Source: Phyllobacterium zundukense (GTDB lineage Bacteria; Pseudomonadota; Alphaproteobacteria; Rhizobiales; Rhizobiaceae). From it: a stretch of 64,000 bases of DNA. The stretch lies in the NCBI RefSeq assembly GCF_002764115.1, contig NZ_CP017940.1, forward strand, positions 1,834,501-1,898,500. Direction: 5' to 3'. The notes under the pieces were generated by a model. It saw only the letters and a list, made by a program, of their open reading frames with translations. It was not told where the DNA came from and did not search any database. Numbering within the stretch: the first letter of the stretch is position 1; each line of letters opens with the position of its first letter. A program made the position numbers and the translations under genes. Shown here piece by piece: positions 42,767 to 51,537 of this stretch.

Positions 42767-43201
42767 TCAAGCGATGTCGAAATCGAAATCGATGTCGATA
42801 TCGGCGTTCTGTTCGCCCCATTGATCCTGATCGACGTTTACTTCGACGTCCTGTTCCTGATCAACGTCCACGTCATTGTCGTTGGCTTGGTCAACTTCGT
42901 TGTCCGTGTCGTTATCATTGTCGGCGTCGCCATCGGCGTCGGCGTCTGCATCGGCGTCTGCATCTGCGTCGCTGTCATCATCAGCATCGGCATCGGCATC
43001 CGCGTCGGCATCTGCATCATTGTCGGTGTCTGCGTCTTGATCGGAGTCATTGTCGATATCCGAGTCATTGTTGTTGTCGATGCCGACATCAGAGTCCTGA
43101 TCGGTATCGACGTCCACGTCCTGGTCCTGATCTTGATCGAGGTCCTGGTCGATGTCTGCCACGATGTCTATGTCAAAATCATTGTCTTCAAAATCGTCCA
43201 T
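42767..43201 (-). CDS. Asp-rich protein B, hyperacidic repeat protein
   Basis: A 144-residue protein in which by my count 61 residues are Asp and five Glu, with no Lys, Arg or His. The centre is a run of DA dipeptides (about residues 62-98) flanked by DQD/DVD/DID segments. It ends DIDIDFDFDIA, an acidic-hydrophobic end like that of protein A. The DNA shows a 6-bp repeat pattern, so unequal exchange could lengthen or shorten it in frame. GGGAG precedes the ATG at 43201. Reading as a real gene is supported by the related genes on both sides of the secretion operon. Confidence 0.7.
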   Translation of the reverse strand: MDDFEDNDFDIDIVADIDQDLDQDQDQDVDVDTDQDSDVGIDNNNDSDIDNDSDQDADTDNDADADADADADADDDSDADADADADADADGDADNDNDTDNEVDQANDNDVDVDQEQDVEVNVDQDQWGEQNADIDIDFDFDIA

Positions 43202-43515
43202 ATGCTTACACTCCCACGTTAGAGGAAAGCCGCCCCATTGATCCAACATTGAGAGCGGACCGATGGTCATGACGCTGATTCACGCCCCAACTCACCCATC
43301 GATGCGCTGAGCATGTCCGTTTGAGGTGGTGGAAAATAGCTGCCAATTGGCATTCGACCGAACCGGCAATGCCCCGTGCTGCTTGGCTTATCTAAATGGG
43401 TGAGAGCTAACCGGAACAGGTGTACCGCTTTGGGTAGTGCAAACGGGGAAATGTGCGCGGGACATATACGCGTGAAGCAAGCGGGATCCCAGCTTGCTTG
43501 GTTTACTCAGTAATA
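43202..43515. other. 314-bp intergenic region with a hairpin
   Basis: AAGCAAGC (43476-43483) and GCTTGCTT (43493-43500) form an 8-bp stem around GGGATCCCA, just after the stop of Asp-rich protein C. It lacks a T-run, so it is at most a weak terminator or mRNA-processing signal. The remaining sequence probably holds the promoter of the gene at 43201; no gene is seen. Confidence 0.45.
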
Positions 43516-44154
43516 TCAGGCTATTAGATCGCTCAGATCGACGATTACATCTACATCGCTGTCAATGGTGGCGGCTTCATCGAGATCGACACCCAGTCTG
43601 GTGATATCTTCGCCCTCGTCCAGATCGACGATGCCTGCGACCAGCGTCGCGACCAGCGAGGCAATATCGACATCGACCTCTGCGTCGAGATCATCGCGGA
43701 TTTCTACGTCGACATCGATATTATCATCGCTTTCAGTGTCCTGGTTGATCGAGGCATCAACACTGTCTTCGTCGTCATCGTCCACATCGACATCCAAATC
43801 GCTCTCGATTTCAATGTCATCTTCCACATCTATGTCTATTTCGACGAGAATGGCGCCATTATCCCCTTTGCTGACCTCGATATCCACGTCGATTCTATGG
43901 TCAACCTCTGGTCTTTGATCAGCGCCGATGCTGATATCCCTTCCGCCCGAGTCGCCTGTTTCCGCGTCTACATCCGCGTCCTGATCCATTTCCCCGTCCT
44001 GGTCGACTTCTGTATCGAGCCTGACTTCGACGGGTTGCGTGCCAATGATCTGCACGTCCGTGTCCACATCGTCGTCAATTTCGGAGTCTTGGTCCAAGTC
44101 GATTTCAAGATCGTCTTGGTCGACATCTTGCAGGTCGTCGTCATCAGGTTCCAT
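43516..44154 (-). CDS. Asp-rich protein C
   Basis: A 212-residue protein with about 63 Asp (30 percent). It opens MEPDDDDLQDVDQDDLEIDL and continues with alternating acidic/aliphatic strands (ILVEIDIDVEDDIEIESDLD), with DQD motifs shared with proteins A and B. It ends VIVDLSDLIA, again acid followed by hydrophobic residues. A hydrophobic patch (IASLVATLVAGIVDL) lies near residue 165. It is the first gene of the putative secretion cluster after the two-component genes. Function inferred only from context: secreted, cation-binding or surface-coating protein. Confidence 0.7.
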   Translation of the reverse strand: MEPDDDDLQDVDQDDLEIDLDQDSEIDDDVDTDVQIIGTQPVEVRLDTEVDQDGEMDQDADVDAETGDSGGRDISIGADQRPEVDHRIDVDIEVSKGDNGAILVEIDIDVEDDIEIESDLDVDVDDDDEDSVDASINQDTESDDNIDVDVEIRDDLDAEVDVDIASLVATLVAGIVDLDEGEDITRLGVDLDEAATIDSDVDVIVDLSDLIA

Positions 44155-44381
44155 CGTGTGTCTCCATTGCGTAGCCGCCGGCTAGCCCCGGTGACCTAGA
44201 GTCCCATTTTTTGAAGACCAAGCATAGACGCCAAGTCGGGCGATGCGTCCGGGGTAAGGGGTGCGCCGAACCAGCCCTCGGAGTTAACCCAGCGGTAGGT
44301 CAAATCGCGTTTTACACATTGGCATGACCGGATAAGCCTAATCCCTATGTGTGCGACCACCCAAAGGAAAATTCGCGCCGG

Positions 44382-45035
44382 TCAAGTGAGGCGCGGAATT
44401 CTCAATTCCGCCCTCAGGCCGCCCTTCACATCATTTTCCAGCGTGATATCGCCGCCGCAGCGCCTGGCAATATTGCGCGCTATCGTCAGACCGAGACCGA
44501 AACCGCCCGTCTGCCGGTTGCGCGAGGTCTCAACCCTGCGAAACGGCTGAAAGACCTCGTCGAGCTTGGCTTGCGGGATGCCGGGGCCTTCATCCCTGAT
44601 CGTCAGCAGAATGTCACTTCCGCTTTGGGCAAGGCTGACATGCGCCTTGGTGCCATAGGTCACCGCATTCTCCACCAGATTGGTCACACACCGTCGCAGT
44701 GCGATCGGACGGCCAATGCAAATCATTCCACGCGATACCAGACTGGCCTTGTCGAATGAAACCTGCGGATAATTGTCTGCTATCGAATCGACCAGCGACC
44801 AGAAGTCGATCTTCTCCTGCTCCTCATCGACGATCTCATAGGTGGCGAAATCTATGACCGACCTTGAAATGGCTTCAATATCGTTCAGATCATGCATGAG
44901 CGACTGACGCAGTTGCGATTTCCGCAAGAGTTCGAGCCGCAGGCGAATACGCGTCAGCGGCGTTCGCAGATCATGCGCCAGCGCTGCCGCGAGTTGCTCT
45001 CGGTCTGCCACATATTCCCGCAATTGCGTTTGCAT
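44382..45035 (-). CDS. Histidine kinase catalytic core, lacking its sensor region
   Basis: A 217-residue protein that begins at the end of a HAMP-type region (MQTQLREYVADREQLAAALA) directly before the H-box HDLRTPLTRIRLRLELL. It continues through the N-box (RRCVTNLVENAVTYG), G1 (DEGPGIPQ), F and G2 (GGFGLGLTIARNIA) motifs. Normal kinases of this type carry some 200-250 more N-terminal residues with membrane helices. The ATG at 45035 lies inside the response regulator gene (65-bp overlap) and lacks a clear ribosome-binding site. Probably the product of a deletion; it may be inactive or unregulated. Confidence 0.8.
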   Translation of the reverse strand: MQTQLREYVADREQLAAALAHDLRTPLTRIRLRLELLRKSQLRQSLMHDLNDIEAISRSVIDFATYEIVDEEQEKIDFWSLVDSIADNYPQVSFDKASLVSRGMICIGRPIALRRCVTNLVENAVTYGTKAHVSLAQSGSDILLTIRDEGPGIPQAKLDEVFQPFRRVETSRNRQTGGFGLGLTIARNIARRCGGDITLENDVKGGLRAELRIPRLT

Positions 45036-45717
45036 GGCAGCCGCGAATTGTCAGTATGAGTTTCGGTGCGCGCGAATCATCTTCCATCTTTCGGCGAAGG
45101 CGGCTGATAAGAATGTCGATACTGCGATCATAGCCGTAAGCGGCGTTGCTGCCCGCCAGTTCCTGCAGTTGGTCGCGACTGAGCACGCGTTGCGCGCTCT
45201 TGACCAGCGTTTCCAGAAGATTGAACTCGGCCGTCGTCAACTCGACGCGGACTGCATCGGGAGAAACCAGCCTTCGCCGCGAGCAGTCCATGGTCCACCC
45301 GGCAAACTTGTAGACTTGCGGTTCAATGCGCCTGTCAGGTCCCGATGGATCGAGCCGGCGTAAAACCGCCCTCACCCGTGCCAGCAATTCCCTCGGATCA
45401 AACGGCTTGGAGACATAGTCATCCGCGCCCATTTCAAGACCGACCACCCGGTCGGTCGTCTCGGTGATGGCAGTCAACATGATGATCGGTATGCGCGAGT
45501 GCATCCTGATGTCCCGGCAGATCTCCATACCGCTCTTGCCCGGCAGCATCACATCCAAAATCAGAAGGTCGATCGGCGTGCGGGAAAGCACGTCCTGCAT
45601 TTCTTCACTGTCTCTTGCTACGGAGACACGCATTCCGCGCTTTTTCAAAAACTCGTGTAGGAGATCGCGAATGGCCTCGTCGTCATCTACAATCAGAATG
45701 TGGGCTTCGGATTTCAT
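44971..45717 (-). CDS. OmpR-type response regulator with altered C-terminus
   Basis: A 248-residue regulator. The receiver domain has VDDDEAIRDLL and phospho-acceptor Asp in LLILDVMLPGKSG, with Lys in SKPFDPRELLARV. An OmpR winged helix follows (LTTAEFNLLETLVKSAQRVL, YDRSIDILISRLRRKMED). The normal end PKLILTIRGxGYxF is interrupted after RG and runs on as CHANAIAGICGRPRATRGSAG, which is antisense to nothing and lies out of frame over the kinase start. The ATG at 45717 has AGGAA seven nt upstream. Divergent from the small secreted gene at 45948. Confidence 0.85.
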   Translation of the reverse strand: MKSEAHILIVDDDEAIRDLLHEFLKKRGMRVSVARDSEEMQDVLSRTPIDLLILDVMLPGKSGMEICRDIRMHSRIPIIMLTAITETTDRVVGLEMGADDYVSKPFDPRELLARVRAVLRRLDPSGPDRRIEPQVYKFAGWTMDCSRRRLVSPDAVRVELTTAEFNLLETLVKSAQRVLSRDQLQELAGSNAAYGYDRSIDILISRLRRKMEDDSRAPKLILTIRGCHANAIAGICGRPRATRGSAGA

Positions 45718-45947
45718 GCTCATTTCCTGGCAGAGATCTTTGACGCTTGGTCTTCGCGCGTAATTCAACTCCTTGTTTTTACGCATGATCCCACTTGGAA
45801 AGCCACGCAATTTTTTGGGATCGCCGGCCAGAAACATTCCAGAAACAAAACACCACAGAGCAGAAAGACTGACGCAACAGTCATGCCCGATAAAGAGCGT
45901 GTCGACGCGAGTTGACTGGTTGAAACAGGATTTCTTCGTAGCTCAAA

Positions 45948-46250
45948 ATGGCACTTCTGCGGAACATATCGACCATTTCGACAATCGTCCTGACCGGCGC
46001 TGTGATCCTCACCGCATCGATCGACCGGTCAATCGCCGATGAGACGCCGACCCGCACGGAACTGTGCGGTAAACTTCAGCTACAGACCCAACACGCAATC
46101 AACGAACACGCAGAGGCAAAACGGGCGGCCAAGGCGAAAGCACTTCAAAAGCAGGCAACACGATTCTGCGCAGGCAACAAGCAGGCGCAGGGCATACGAG
46201 CGTACGCCCAGGCATTGAAGCTGCTTGGTGTGCAGCCGATCACAGACTGA
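45948..46250 (+). CDS. Small exported protein with two cysteines
   Basis: A 100-residue protein with a signal peptide (ISTISTIVLTGAVILTASI, likely cut near IADE) and a mature helical Ala/Lys/Gln-rich part (EHAEAKRAAKAKALQKQATR) with one cysteine on each side. No known family. It is divergent from the response regulator gene, sharing about 230 bp, so it could be a target of that regulator. Confidence 0.6.
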   Translation: MALLRNISTISTIVLTGAVILTASIDRSIADETPTRTELCGKLQLQTQHAINEHAEAKRAAKAKALQKQATRFCAGNKQAQGIRAYAQALKLLGVQPITD

Positions 46251-46291
46251 TCGACTGCGTCCCCGAAGCCCACATCAAAAGGAAACTGACC

Positions 46292-46501
46292 ATGAAGAAG
46301 TCCCTCTACACAGCTCTCGGCCTCGCCGTTGCCCTCGCTGTATCGGCTCCGGTTCTCAGCTCAGCTGCAAGCGCCGCGCCTGCCGCAACAACTGCTGCTC
46401 CGACGAAAACTGTCAAGAAGGTCGCGCATAAGCATCATGTGAAGCCGGTGCATAAGACCGCCGCCAAGAAGGCTGTAAAGAAGCCAGCTGCCGCGGAATA
46501 A
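46292..46501 (+). CDS. Small secreted Lys/His/Ala-rich basic protein
   Basis: A 69-residue protein with a good signal peptide (MKKSLYTALGLAVALAVSAP ... ASA). The mature part is strongly basic (TKTVKKVAHKHHVKPVHKTA, AKKAVKKP) and without cysteine. The composition resembles acid-shock proteins of the Asr type, though sequence homology cannot be claimed. AAGGAAA precedes the ATG. It lies 41 bp after the previous small exported gene and is followed by a strong terminator. Confidence 0.7.
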   Translation: MKKSLYTALGLAVALAVSAPVLSSAASAAPAATTAAPTKTVKKVAHKHHVKPVHKTAAKKAVKKPAAAE

Positions 46502-46534
46502 GTTTCTGACATAATAATATTTCTATAGTGTTCC

Positions 46535-46576
46535 AACTATACCGGTTATGGAGAACCATGACCGGTATAGTTATTT
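46535..46576 (+). terminator. Rho-independent terminator after the basic protein gene
   Basis: AACTATACCGGT (46535-46546) pairs perfectly with ACCGGTATAGTT (46561-46572). Inside, ATGG and CCAT extend the stem around the tetraloop AGAA through one T-G wobble, giving a stem of 17 pairs. ATTTTC follows. Confidence 0.8.
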
Positions 46577-46737
46577 TCTCCAGGCCTTCCGGGGTCCATT
46601 TATCCCGTCACAAGTTTTGTTATCCAAATCAAGCTTCCCGTCGTAGAATCGCAGAGGTGATTCTCCTGCCACGCATGGATTGAGGAATCCAGGGCCGGCG
46701 AAGCATCGTAGCGAAACCGGTTTATGGAGAATCGACT

Positions 46738-46992
46738 ATGGGCGGTGAAAGTCTTCTTATTTTCCTCTTGGTGGGATTGATTGCTGGCTGGCTCGCGAGC
46801 CAGCTCGTTCGCGGTGGCGGGTTCGGCCTTGTCGGCGACCTGATTGTCGGCGTCATCGGTGCATTCATTGCGGGATATCTGTTCCCACGGCTTGGTATTT
46901 CGCTGGGGAGCGGCATTATCGGGGCCATCATTGCCGCAACGATCGGAGCAATCATCCTCCTCTTTGTCCTTCGCGCCGTTAAACGAGCCTGA
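46738..46992 (+). CDS. GlsB/YeaQ/YmgE family stress-response membrane protein
   Basis: An 84-residue, three-helix, Gly-rich membrane protein: LLIFLLVGLIAGWLASQLVR, GGGFGLVGDLIVGVIGAFIA, GSGIIGAIIAATIGAIILLF. This is the standard pattern of the transglycosylase-associated (GlsB/YeaQ) family, induced under general stress in many bacteria. GGAGA precedes the ATG. It ends at a strong bidirectional terminator shared with the convergent RND operon. Confidence 0.92.
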   Translation: MGGESLLIFLLVGLIAGWLASQLVRGGGFGLVGDLIVGVIGAFIAGYLFPRLGISLGSGIIGAIIAATIGAIILLFVLRAVKRA

Positions 46993-47017
46993 CTTCAGTC
47001 AGTCAGTTCAAAAAAAC

Positions 47018-47054
47018 AAAGCCTCCGAACCAGCAAGGTTCGGAGGCTTTTTCT
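47018..47054. terminator. Bidirectional rho-independent terminator
   Basis: AAAGCCTCCGAACC (47018-47031), loop AGCAA, GGTTCGGAGGCTTT (47037-47050), then TTTCTTT; an A-run (aaaaaac) precedes it. A 14-bp perfect stem with T-runs on both strands ends both yeaQ-like and RND permease transcripts. Confidence 0.92.
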
Positions 47055-47076
47055 TTGCCTCGCAGCAAGGTGCGGA

Positions 47077-50000
47077 TCAGGTGTGACCGAGTTGCGGTTC
47101 TGCACCGGCATCGGGCACCGGCGTTTTCGCTGTCTCCGTCTTCGCATCCTTCTTGGAAATGAAGGTGTAGAACATCGGAACAACGAAGAGCGTGAAGATC
47201 GTACCGACAAGGATGCCGGAGAAAATCACCAGGCCGATCGAGTAACGAGCCGCTGCACCGGCACCCGACGCCGTGATCAACGGGATAACGCCGAGTGCCA
47301 TGGCTGCCGTCGTCATGAGAATCGGACGCAGCCGGGTCTTCGCCGCCAGAATGATCGCGTCGTGCCTGGAGATACCGTGCAACTCACGCTGCTGATTGGC
47401 GAACTCTACCATCAGAATGCCGTGCTTGGTAATCAATCCGACCAGCGTGATAAGTCCCACCTGCGTGTAGATATTGAGTGTACCAAGCCCGAGATTCAGC
47501 GGAACAATTGCACCAAAGATCGACAGCGGAACCGACATCATGATGATGAACGGATCGCGGAAGCTTTCGAACTGCGCCGCCAGCACCAGGTAGATCACGA
47601 CCACGGCCAGGAAGAAGGCAATAAGGATCGTGCTTCCCTGCTCGACTTCCAGACGCGATTGCCCGGAATAATCCATGAAGAACCCATCCGGCATCAACGG
47701 CTTGGCCGTATCGATGACCGTCTGGAGACCCTGGCCCGTGGTGACACCCGGCAATGGCAATGCCGAAATGGTCGCCGAGTTCAACTGGTTGAACTGCTCG
47801 ATGGCGGCGGGCGATGCATTTTCGGTGATCTTGATGACCGCCGACAAGGGCACCATGTCGCCGGAGGCACTCTTGACGAAATACTGACCTAGATTTTCCG
47901 GATTGGACCTGTAGTCCTGGGGTACCTGCGGAATAATGTCGTAGCTGTTCGAATCTCGATCGAATTTCGAGATTTTACCACCACCGACCAATAGCCCAAG
48001 CGTCTGGCCAATATCGCTGACAGGTACGCCCAACGCCGAGGCACGATCGCGATCGATCGTGACCGTGACTTGCGGCGCATTGAACGACAGCGAGTTCTGC
48101 ACGATGATGAACTGCCCCGAGGCTTGCGCCTTGTTCTTGATCTCCTCGGCAACTTCGAACACCTTGTCGGCCGGACCAGTCGACTGGATAATGATTGAAA
48201 TCGGCAGACCGCCACCGGTGCCTGGCAAGTCAGGCGGCGCAAAGATGAAGGCTTCGGCACCAGCAATCGGGCTGATCATGCCTTGCAATTCTTCCTTGAG
48301 CTGTGCCTGCGACTTGGTGCGCTCTGACCAATCCTTGAATACCCAGATGGCGAAAGCGGAATTCGTCGCGCCGAAGCCCAGGATATTGAAGCGTGTTTTC
48401 AACTCCGGCAGGTCCTTGGTCAAGGCATCGATCTGGTCCGCGTAAAGCTTGGTATATTGCGATGTCGCATATTGGGGACCATTGACGATGGCAAACAATG
48501 CGCCCGAATCTTCTTCCGGAGCGAGTTCGGAGTTGGTCTTGGTAAACAGGAAGCCGGTCAAGGCGACAAGCGCGATAACAATGAACAAGGTCACGAACCG
48601 AAAGTTCAGCGAGCCCGCAACGCGCCGTTCATAAACGCCCTCCAGCCAGCCAAAGCTCCGGTCGACAATCCGCTGGAACCGGCTGTGACCACTCGCCCGC
48701 AGCAGCAGCGCGCACATCATCGGCGAGACGGTCAAAGCCGCCACGCCAGAGATGATGACGGCACCGGCAAGCGTGAACGCGAATTCACGGAACAGCGAGC
48801 CAGTGAGGCCGCCTGTAAATCCGAGGGGTGCGAACACAGCCGCAAGCGTGACAGTCATCGCCACGATCGGTCCGGTGATTTCCCTCATGCCTTTTAACGC
48901 GGCATCGATCGGTCTCAGCCCCTCCTCAATATGACGATGGATATTCTCCAGAACCACGATCGCGTCGTCGACGACGAGACCAATGGCCAGAACCATCGCC
49001 AGAAGCGAGAGCAGATTGATCGAATAACCGAGCAGGAACAGGAAGAAGCATACGCCGATCAGGGAGATCGGGATGGTGACGACCGGAATGATGACCGAGC
49101 GGAAAGATCCAAGGAAGAGAAGGATCACGGCAACAACGATCAGCACCGCCTCGCCGATGGTCTTGAACACTTCCTCAATCGATGAGCTGATTTGCTCGGT
49201 CGAGTCATAGACCATATAAAGCTGCATGCCTTCGGGCAGGCTTGCCTGAATCAAGGGCAATTCCTTGCGAACGGCTGCTGTCATATCGATCGGATTGGCG
49301 GCAGGTGTCGGGAAAATACCAAGGAACGTACCGCTGGCTCCATTGAAGCTGACGATTGTATCCTTGCTCACGGCCCCCAGCTCTACCCGTGCCACATCGC
49401 GTAGACGGATGATATTGTCACCGTCGGACTTGATTGGCATCGCGCCAAAGGCTTCAGGCGTCTGCAATGTCGTCTTCAACGTGATCGGAGAAGCGGTGTA
49501 AAGATTTTCGATCTTGCCCGGAGCCGACAGGAAGTTCGACTGGTTGATCGCCGTCAATACTTCCGACGCAGTCGTCTTGCGGGCGGCGAGTTTGATAGGA
49601 TCAATCCACACGCGCATGGAGAACACCTGTCCACCCAGAATCTGCGCGTCGGCGACGCCCTGGATCGTCGACATGCGCGGCTGGATGACGCGTTCCAGAT
49701 ATTCGGTGATCTGCTCACTCGTCATGTTGGGGTTTTGCACGGCCAGATACATGGTCGCGAAATCCTGACCGGTACCCTTGGTAATGACAGGGTCATCAGC
49801 TTCGTCGGGCAGGTCGCCGCGCACCTGATTGACCTTGGAGATTACCTCGGTCAACGCCGCGTCCGGGTTGGCGCCAAGCTTCATCTGGACCGTCACCGTG
49901 CTCGATGACGGAGCAGAAGACGACGTCACGTAGTCGATGTTTTCAGTGGTGGTCACAGCCTTTGCGATCGGAGCAGAGATAAATCCCTGCATCAGGTCAG

Positions 50001-50166
50001 CGCTGGCGCCGGCATAGGCGGTTTTGATGGTGATGACCGTTTCTTCGACTTTCGGATATTGGCGAACGGAAAGGTTCACCAACCCTTGAGCACCGAGCAG
50101 AATGATCATCAAAGCGACAACCGTCGAGAGGACCGGACGGCGAATGAAGATTTCTGAAAAGTTCAT
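47077..50166 (-). CDS. RND multidrug efflux permease (HAE-1 family)
   Basis: A 1,029-residue inner-membrane proton/drug antiporter. It starts MNFSEIFIRRPVLSTVVALM, has 12 predicted membrane helices and two large periplasmic loops, and contains the proton-relay Asp pair in LAIGLVVDDAIVVLENI plus the C-terminal GLITKHGILMVEFAN motif. Length and motifs fit MexF/MdtB-type pumps. It overlaps the adaptor gene by 4 bp. No outer-membrane factor gene is adjacent. Confidence 0.95.
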   Translation of the reverse strand: MNFSEIFIRRPVLSTVVALMIILLGAQGLVNLSVRQYPKVEETVITIKTAYAGASADLMQGFISAPIAKAVTTTENIDYVTSSSAPSSSTVTVQMKLGANPDAALTEVISKVNQVRGDLPDEADDPVITKGTGQDFATMYLAVQNPNMTSEQITEYLERVIQPRMSTIQGVADAQILGGQVFSMRVWIDPIKLAARKTTASEVLTAINQSNFLSAPGKIENLYTASPITLKTTLQTPEAFGAMPIKSDGDNIIRLRDVARVELGAVSKDTIVSFNGASGTFLGIFPTPAANPIDMTAAVRKELPLIQASLPEGMQLYMVYDSTEQISSSIEEVFKTIGEAVLIVVAVILLFLGSFRSVIIPVVTIPISLIGVCFFLFLLGYSINLLSLLAMVLAIGLVVDDAIVVLENIHRHIEEGLRPIDAALKGMREITGPIVAMTVTLAAVFAPLGFTGGLTGSLFREFAFTLAGAVIISGVAALTVSPMMCALLLRASGHSRFQRIVDRSFGWLEGVYERRVAGSLNFRFVTLFIVIALVALTGFLFTKTNSELAPEEDSGALFAIVNGPQYATSQYTKLYADQIDALTKDLPELKTRFNILGFGATNSAFAIWVFKDWSERTKSQAQLKEELQGMISPIAGAEAFIFAPPDLPGTGGGLPISIIIQSTGPADKVFEVAEEIKNKAQASGQFIIVQNSLSFNAPQVTVTIDRDRASALGVPVSDIGQTLGLLVGGGKISKFDRDSNSYDIIPQVPQDYRSNPENLGQYFVKSASGDMVPLSAVIKITENASPAAIEQFNQLNSATISALPLPGVTTGQGLQTVIDTAKPLMPDGFFMDYSGQSRLEVEQGSTILIAFFLAVVVIYLVLAAQFESFRDPFIIMMSVPLSIFGAIVPLNLGLGTLNIYTQVGLITLVGLITKHGILMVEFANQQRELHGISRHDAIILAAKTRLRPILMTTAAMALGVIPLITASGAGAAARYSIGLVIFSGILVGTIFTLFVVPMFYTFISKKDAKTETAKTPVPDAGAEPQLGHT

Positions 50167-51374
50167 TTCTTTGCCAGTCCTGCGTCTGTTGTCTTTGCTG
50201 GATTAACGTCATTGGCGATCTTGACTGCCGCGCCGGGGCTCAAACGGTTCTGACCCGCGGTAACAACGATATCGCCGTCCTTGACGCCTTTGGTTACCTC
50301 GACGAGGAGGCCGGAGCGGCGCCCCGGCGTGACGAAGACCTGCGCAACGACAAGCTTCTTTTCAGCGGCCGCGTCTGCAGGTTTTGCCGCATCCGCGGCG
50401 GTCGCGGCGCCTGTGGCCTGCCCACCTGCCGGCTTCGGCGCATCAGCTTTATCCTCTGCAGGACGAACAACATAAATGTAATCGCCGTACAGGCTTGAAA
50501 CGAGCGCAGTTTGGGGCAGCGTATAGATATCGTCTTCCTTTGGAAGGGTGACACGAACCTGGGCAAACTGGCCCGGACGCAGTTTTCCTTCCGAATTGTC
50601 CACTTTCGCCCGAACCGAAACCAATCGCGTCGCCGGGTCGATCCTGGGTTCGATAGCCGTGATCTCACCTTTGAAGCTGGTATCATCATCCGTCAGGCCG
50701 AGCTTGATCGGCTGACCTATCTTGATTTGACTCAAGTTCTGCTCCGGAACCGTGAAGTCAACGCGCATCGTGGTAAGGTCCTGCAGGCTAACAACCACCG
50801 TGCCCGGTGCCAGATACTGACCGAGTTCGATGCGCGGAATACCGACGGTGCCCTTGAATGGCGCCTTCAACAGTTTCTGCTCCATGACGGCCTGTAATTT
50901 GGCAATCTCGGCCTTCTTGGCCAAAGATGCCGATTGCGCTTCATCGACGCTCGATACCGCGCCAACCCCTCTTGTATTAAGAGTGCGTGCGCGCTCCAGA
51001 GTCTGGTCCATCAACACATTCTGCGCCTGAGCCGCAACAATATCGGCTTTCTCGATAGCGTCGTCGAGCTGCAGGAGCGGTGCGCCCAGCTCGATGACCT
51101 GATTGGCCGTGAACGGAATCTCCTTGACGATGCCGGCAACTTCGACCGACAGCTCGACGCCCTGAATGGCGCTGACCGTACCTATGGCCTCCACTTCAGG
51201 AGTCCACGAGCTAGGTTTGACCGTGTAGGTTGAAACCGGTGCAGCTGGCTGCTGCATGGTCGCAAAGAAATCCTTGATTGCCTTATCCCGGAAGAGGTTG
51301 AAGCCAACCAACCCAACACCGATGAGAACGACGAATAGGAGAGCGATAACGGGGACAATATAGCGCTTTATCAT
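50163..51374 (-). CDS. RND efflux periplasmic adaptor
   Basis: A 403-residue membrane-fusion protein anchored by an N-terminal helix (YIVPVIALLFVVLIGVGLVG). Lipoyl and barrel motifs are visible (VEVAGIVKEIPFTANQVIEL, APFKGTVGIPRIELGQYLAP, VDFTVPEQNLSQIKIGQPIK). An Ala/Lys/Asp-rich insert near residues 320-350 (AEDKADAPKPAGGQATGAAT) is unusual but common in rhizobial members. The ATG at 51374 is chosen over one 36 bp upstream that adds unrelated residues. Coupled to the permease by ATGA. Confidence 0.93.
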   Translation of the reverse strand: MIKRYIVPVIALLFVVLIGVGLVGFNLFRDKAIKDFFATMQQPAAPVSTYTVKPSSWTPEVEAIGTVSAIQGVELSVEVAGIVKEIPFTANQVIELGAPLLQLDDAIEKADIVAAQAQNVLMDQTLERARTLNTRGVGAVSSVDEAQSASLAKKAEIAKLQAVMEQKLLKAPFKGTVGIPRIELGQYLAPGTVVVSLQDLTTMRVDFTVPEQNLSQIKIGQPIKLGLTDDDTSFKGEITAIEPRIDPATRLVSVRAKVDNSEGKLRPGQFAQVRVTLPKEDDIYTLPQTALVSSLYGDYIYVVRPAEDKADAPKPAGGQATGAATAADAAKPADAAAEKKLVVAQVFVTPGRRSGLLVEVTKGVKDGDIVVTAGQNRLSPGAAVKIANDVNPAKTTDAGLAKK

Positions 51375-51476
51375 CGGGGAACTGCTCCGGAACAAAACAA
51401 TGGCCAGCAAAGTGGTCTGCCAGCCTATTTACGAGAATAAGATCACGTGGACTTGATTGCCACGCGCAAAGTACTG

Positions 51477-51492
51477 TACCGTCCGGACGGTA
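51477..51492. promoter_or_regulatory. Palindromic operator for the TetR regulator
   Basis: TACCGTCCGGACGGTA is a perfect 16-bp palindrome between the divergent adaptor and TetR genes, 45 bp before the TetR ATG. TetR repressors commonly bind such sites. A CGTCCGGACG-type core also suits several RND-pump repressors. Confidence 0.85.
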
Positions 51493-51537
51493 ATGTCAAT
51501 ATGGGAATGGCACCTCCCTTAAATCGAAAGTTCTAGA

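Noticed and set aside
42719..43222. Plus-strand frame rich in Val/Ile that looks like a membrane protein
   Set aside because: It is the complement of the Asp-codon repeat (GAT/GAC reads as ATC/GTC). The minus-strand Asp-rich reading is preferred because related Asp-rich genes flank the secretion operon on that strand; still, neither is proven.
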